DNA of 7,385 bases from an uncultured Clostridia bacterium (GTDB lineage Bacteria > Bacillota_A > Clostridia > Oscillospirales > Oscillospiraceae): the NCBI GenBank assembly GCA_949289625.1, contig CASEPH010000316.1:1-7385 (forward strand), written 5' to 3'. The notes beneath the pieces are model-generated. The model made no database searches. It was not told where the DNA came from and saw only the letters and a list, made by a program, of their open reading frames with translations. Positions 4,509-7,385 of the stretch are shown piece by piece. A program made the position numbers and the translations under genes. Within the stretch, counting starts at the first letter, position 1. Each line of letters opens with the position of its first letter.

Positions 4509-6617
4509 ATGATGTGTCGATATAAGCATTTGCTGTCACCGCTGAAAATCGGAAATGTGACGCTGAAAAACAGAATTTTAAACTCCAAATGTGTGTCCTC
4601 GGACGCCATGGAGCCGGAACTGGCAGGACCGTTCTATGAACATCTGGCCAGAAATGGGGCTGCCACCGTTACCATGGGGGTGGGGGCCTATCGGGATTGC
4701 GAAGGGAACTACAGCAAAATGGCTTCCTGCCATATGGACGACCCCAAGGTACAGGAGCAGTACCGGGAAATCTGCCGGCGGGTTCATGCCCACGGCTCCC
4801 TCTGTTCCGCGTCCCTGATGGCCATTGAGCCACAGAACGTGAATATTTCCGATACGCCCAACTGGGATGAGATCCCCATGAACGGCGACTATTCCATGAA
4901 TCTCTATGACAAGCCGGGGATCTCCGCGCAGCGGCTGGAGGGCATGATCCAGGATTTCGTCCACGCCTGTCAGGAACTGCAAAAACTGGGCTTTGACATG
5001 GTGACGATCTATATGTCCTATCGGGGCAGCATTTTGGCCTGCTCCTTGAGCCCTCTGCTCAATCAGCGGACGGATCGCTACGGCGGCAAAACCATGCGGG
5101 AACGGGCGACGCTGACGCTGGAGCTGTTTCGACGCATCAAGGAAGCTTGTGGGCAGGATTTCCTCATCGAGGCCCAAATCTCTGCCATGGAGGAAGCACC
5201 GGGATATACAGTGGAGGACTGGCTGGACTATTGCCAGATGTGCGAGGGACTGGTGGACATATTCCAGATCCGGGGCTGGGACGGCTCTTTTACCCATGTA
5301 AACAGCCACAATCTGGACAAAAACAATCCCTACAATTTGCAATTTGCGGAAGCGTTCAAAAAACGCGGAATCAAAGCAGTAGTATCACCGGTGGGCGGTT
5401 TCCGGGATCCGGATCTCATTGAACAGTTTTTGGCGGAGGGTAAGACCGATTGCGTTTCCGTCTCCCGGGCGCTGATCTGTGACGAGCATTATATCGACAA
5501 AATCCAGGAGGGCCACGGTGAGGATATTACGCCCTGTCTGCTCTGCAATGGCTGCCACAGCAGTTTTTGCGCGGTGAATCCCTATGCGGGCTATCATCAT
5601 ATGCTGGACCGCATGTTCCACCCCACAGGCATTAAAAAGAAAGTCGCCGTTCTGGGCGGCGGTCCTGCTGGGCTCCGGGCAGCCCTTTTCGCCGACGAAC
5701 AGGGCCACGATGTGACCCTCTATGAAGCTGGGGACCAGCTGGGAGGACAGCTGAAATTTGCGGATCACGTCTCCTTCAAGTGGAATTTAAAGGACTACAA
5801 GGACTGGATGATCCGGCAAATTCAAAAATCCGGGGTAAAGGTACTTTGCAATACTCCGGCCACACCGGAGCGAATCGCGGAAGGAAACTATGATGTGATT
5901 TTGGCGGCCATGGGATCGGTGGCCCAGCGGATCCCTGTGCCTGGAGCAGATCGCCCGGAGGTATGGCTGGCGGAAGAGGTCTTTGGCAGGGAAAAGGAGT
6001 TGGGACATCGGGTGGTGGTGATCGGCGGAGGCGATACAGGCCGGGAAGCGGCTCTGTATCTGGCCAAGGCGGGCCACGATACCACGATGGTGACCCGGAA
6101 GCAGGCGAAACTGTTTGATGATCTCCATGCCAAACGAGCTACGGAGCTGGATTACGAGAATGAGTCCAATTTTCACTATATGGAACACGCCGCCACGGTG
6201 GAAATCCAGCCCGGACAGGTGACGCTGGATGTGACCCTGGGGGTACCCCATAAAGACGTAATGTTTGAGATGATGGAGGAGACGGAGCAGGGACCAAAGA
6301 TCCCCAATGTGATGCCAGATCCCCGTCCCGAGGGATTTCCGCCCCAGCGGCCGCTGATGCCCATTCACAACGACGGAGAAGAAAAGCATGGTCCCGGCTT
6401 TGCCAAGCCCGTTCCCCAGGTGGATGAATCCAAGCTGCCCCATGAGACTCGGATCATCAACTGCGACACGGTGGTGATCTCCGGCGGAAGGAAATCCGTG
6501 GATGCGGAGGCATTTCGGAATTTGGCACCGGAATTCTATGTGATCGGAGACAACGTGTGTCCCGCCAATATCAAAAACTGCACCGATACCGCCTTTGCGG
6601 CGGTGATGCAGCTGTAA
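4509..6617 (+). CDS. FMN/4Fe-4S/FAD ene-reductase (2,4-dienoyl-CoA reductase/BaiCD-like)
   Basis: This 702-residue cytoplasmic flavoenzyme has the layout of 2,4-dienoyl-CoA reductase, trimethylamine dehydrogenase, BaiCD/BaiH and related gut ene-reductases. An Old Yellow Enzyme TIM barrel (about 6-335) starts LLSPLKIGNVTLKNRI and contains LSPLLNQRTDRYGG. Four cysteines for an Fe-S cluster follow (343, 346, 349, 354). Next come an FAD Rossmann motif (GGGPAG, 383-388) and an NAD(P) Rossmann motif (GGGDTG, 506-511). In the family, NAD(P)H electrons pass through FAD and the cluster to FMN and reduce an activated C=C bond. Three oddities are present: the usual HGAHG substrate motif reads YMSYR (168-172), the cysteine spacing is short, and a Pro/acidic segment (about 590-645) interrupts the FAD/NAD region. 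The gene follows the lipoprotein gene, probably in one transcript. The substrate is unknown; a steroid, bile acid, tetrapyrrole, enoate or aromatic compound are all possible. Confidence 0.9.
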   Translation: MMCRYKHLLSPLKIGNVTLKNRILNSKCVSSDAMEPELAGPFYEHLARNGAATVTMGVGAYRDCEGNYSKMASCHMDDPKVQEQYREICRRVHAHGSLCSASLMAIEPQNVNISDTPNWDEIPMNGDYSMNLYDKPGISAQRLEGMIQDFVHACQELQKLGFDMVTIYMSYRGSILACSLSPLLNQRTDRYGGKTMRERATLTLELFRRIKEACGQDFLIEAQISAMEEAPGYTVEDWLDYCQMCEGLVDIFQIRGWDGSFTHVNSHNLDKNNPYNLQFAEAFKKRGIKAVVSPVGGFRDPDLIEQFLAEGKTDCVSVSRALICDEHYIDKIQEGHGEDITPCLLCNGCHSSFCAVNPYAGYHHMLDRMFHPTGIKKKVAVLGGGPAGLRAALFADEQGHDVTLYEAGDQLGGQLKFADHVSFKWNLKDYKDWMIRQIQKSGVKVLCNTPATPERIAEGNYDVILAAMGSVAQRIPVPGADRPEVWLAEEVFGREKELGHRVVVIGGGDTGREAALYLAKAGHDTTMVTRKQAKLFDDLHAKRATELDYENESNFHYMEHAATVEIQPGQVTLDVTLGVPHKDVMFEMMEETEQGPKIPNVMPDPRPEGFPPQRPLMPIHNDGEEKHGPGFAKPVPQVDESKLPHETRIINCDTVVISGGRKSVDAEAFRNLAPEFYVIGDNVCPANIKNCTDTAFAAVMQL

Positions 6618-6625
6618 CAAAATCG

Positions 6626-6667
6626 GCCCCTGATGCAGAGATCGCAGCTGCATCGGGGGCATTTTTT
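6626..6667 (+). terminator. Rho-independent terminator after the flavoenzyme gene
   Basis: GCCCCTGATGCAG (6626-6638) pairs with CTGCATCGGGGGC (6648-6660), 13 bp with one U-G pair and a 9-base loop. One base later comes a run of six T (6662-6667). It begins 8 bases after the flavoenzyme stop. It closes the two-gene unit and separates it from the next gene. Confidence 0.92.
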
Positions 6668-6670
6668 GTA

Positions 6671-6698
6671 TTGCATTTTGCAGGGGAACTGGTATAAT
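6671..6698 (+). promoter_or_regulatory. Promoter of the D-2-hydroxyacid dehydrogenase gene
   Basis: TTGCAT (6671-6676), a 16-base spacer and a perfect TATAAT (6693-6698), with TG at 6690-6691 as an extended -10. The expected start near 6705 leaves a leader of about 30 bases. GGGAGG at 6723-6728 then lies 7 bases before ATG 6736. Confidence 0.75.
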
Positions 6699-6735
6699 AA
6701 TGCACAGGCAACAGAACTCCGTGGGAGGTAAAGCT

Positions 6736-7385
6736 ATGAAAATGACCGTCTATGCACTGAAACCGGAGGAGATCTCTGTATTTCAGCAGCTTCGGGATAA
6801 ATATGATGTAGAACTTGTCATGACGGAAGAAAAGCCAAACCTGCAAAATAGCCAGTTGGCGGTGGGAGCGGATGCCATCAATGTACTATCCGATACCGTG
6901 ATCTCCCGGGAACTGTGGGATGCATACCAAAAGGCCGGTATTTCCGTGGCGGTGACCCGCTGCATCGGGATGGAACACATGAACCGGGAGTATGCCGAAA
7001 CGCTGGGGATCCGAGTGTTCAATATCACCTATTCTCCCTCCAGCGTGGCGGATTATGCCATTATGATGATGCTGATGGTACTGCGGAATATCAAACCTAT
7101 GCTGCAGCGGTATGTAGGGCAGGATTACACTGTTGCAGGTCTCCAGGGCAGGGAATTACCCAAGCTGACGGTGGGGATCCTGGGGGCCGGACGGATTGGC
7201 TGTACGGTGGCCAAACATCTTACCGGTTTTGGCTGTGAGATCCTGTATTGGAGCCGGAGACCGAAGCAGGAGCTCCAAGGAATTGCAGAGTATGTGGAAT
7301 TGCCGGAGCTATTGCAAAGAAGCGATGTTCTTTCTCTCCATTTGAGCGCCAATGGGGAAACCATGCACTTCTTGGATCGTACCCG
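6736..7385 (+). CDS. D-lactate dehydrogenase-like D-2-hydroxyacid dehydrogenase (partial, VanH-like)
   Basis: The first 216 codons are present and the gene runs off the right edge. The protein belongs to the D-isomer-specific 2-hydroxyacid dehydrogenases, which reduce 2-keto acids such as pyruvate to D-hydroxy acids. TRCIGMEHMN (74-83) and YSPSSVADYAIMMMLMVLRN (99-118) are typical of the D-lactate dehydrogenase/VanH branch. The nucleotide-binding motif GAGRIG is at 150-155. The second strand of the Rossmann fold ends in WSRRPK (172-177) instead of an acidic residue, as in VanH (recalled as AYSRSRS), suggesting use of NADPH. The catalytic Arg, Glu and His lie beyond the window. The gene has its own promoter and a strong GGGAGG site. 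It may serve ordinary fermentation or, if D-Ala-D-Lac ligase and VanX genes follow, a glycopeptide-resistance-like route. Confidence 0.88.
   Translation, partial: MKMTVYALKPEEISVFQQLRDKYDVELVMTEEKPNLQNSQLAVGADAINVLSDTVISRELWDAYQKAGISVAVTRCIGMEHMNREYAETLGIRVFNITYSPSSVADYAIMMMLMVLRNIKPMLQRYVGQDYTVAGLQGRELPKLTVGILGAGRIGCTVAKHLTGFGCEILYWSRRPKQELQGIAEYVELPELLQRSDVLSLHLSANGETMHFLDRT

Noticed and set aside
4578..5342. 254-codon open frame on the minus strand
   Set aside because: It lies opposite the TIM-barrel part of the ene-reductase and has His/Gln-rich composition typical of an antisense shadow. No recognisable motif.
5787..6662. 291-codon open frame on the minus strand opposite the ene-reductase
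   Set aside because: It is antisense to a well-supported flavoenzyme gene, matches no family that I recognise and runs into the terminator hairpin. It is a shadow of the G+C-rich codon pattern.

Overview
The window looks like chromosomal DNA from an anaerobic gut-type Firmicute (Clostridia, probably Oscillospiraceae-like). This rests on gene content and style: a clostridial FtsK tail with an acidic end, strong AGGGAGG/AAGGAG ribosome binding sites, moderately G+C-rich genes separated by AT-rich intergenic DNA, a 2,4-dienoyl-CoA-reductase-type flavoenzyme, and a VanH-like D-2-hydroxyacid dehydrogenase. The genus cannot be fixed from the sequence alone.

Layout. (1) Bases 1-1212: the last 57 codons of an FtsK/SpoIIIE-type DNA translocase, overlapped by 4 bases (ATGA) by a complete type I cytoplasmic L-asparaginase gene. 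A strong hairpin terminator follows at 1182-1214. (2) Bases 1213-2651: a convergent minus-strand AraC-family regulator gene, then a 179-bp AT-rich divergent control region. That region holds two overlapping promoters for the regulator and one extended -10 promoter for the rightward operon. (3) Bases 2652-6667: a two-gene rightward unit encoding a large solute-binding lipoprotein and a 702-residue FMN/4Fe-4S/FAD enoate-reductase-type enzyme. The genes are separated by a perfect 14-bp hairpin, and the unit ends at a canonical terminator (6626-6667). (4) Bases 6668-7385: a new promoter and the first 216 codons of a D-lactate-dehydrogenase-like gene that runs off the window.

How the genes may work together (inference). 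The regulator, lipoprotein and flavoenzyme resemble a ligand-inducible module: the lipoprotein captures a compound at the cell surface, the enzyme reduces it in the cytoplasm, and the divergent AraC protein switches the pair on. No membrane permease is encoded between the two structural genes or before the terminator, so the import step is missing from the locus. The enzyme departs from the usual family in three places: its substrate-binding motif, the spacing of its Fe-S cysteines, and a proline-rich insertion. This makes it the most interesting object here, and its substrate cannot be read from the sequence.

No tRNA, rRNA, CRISPR array, insertion sequence or phage gene was seen.
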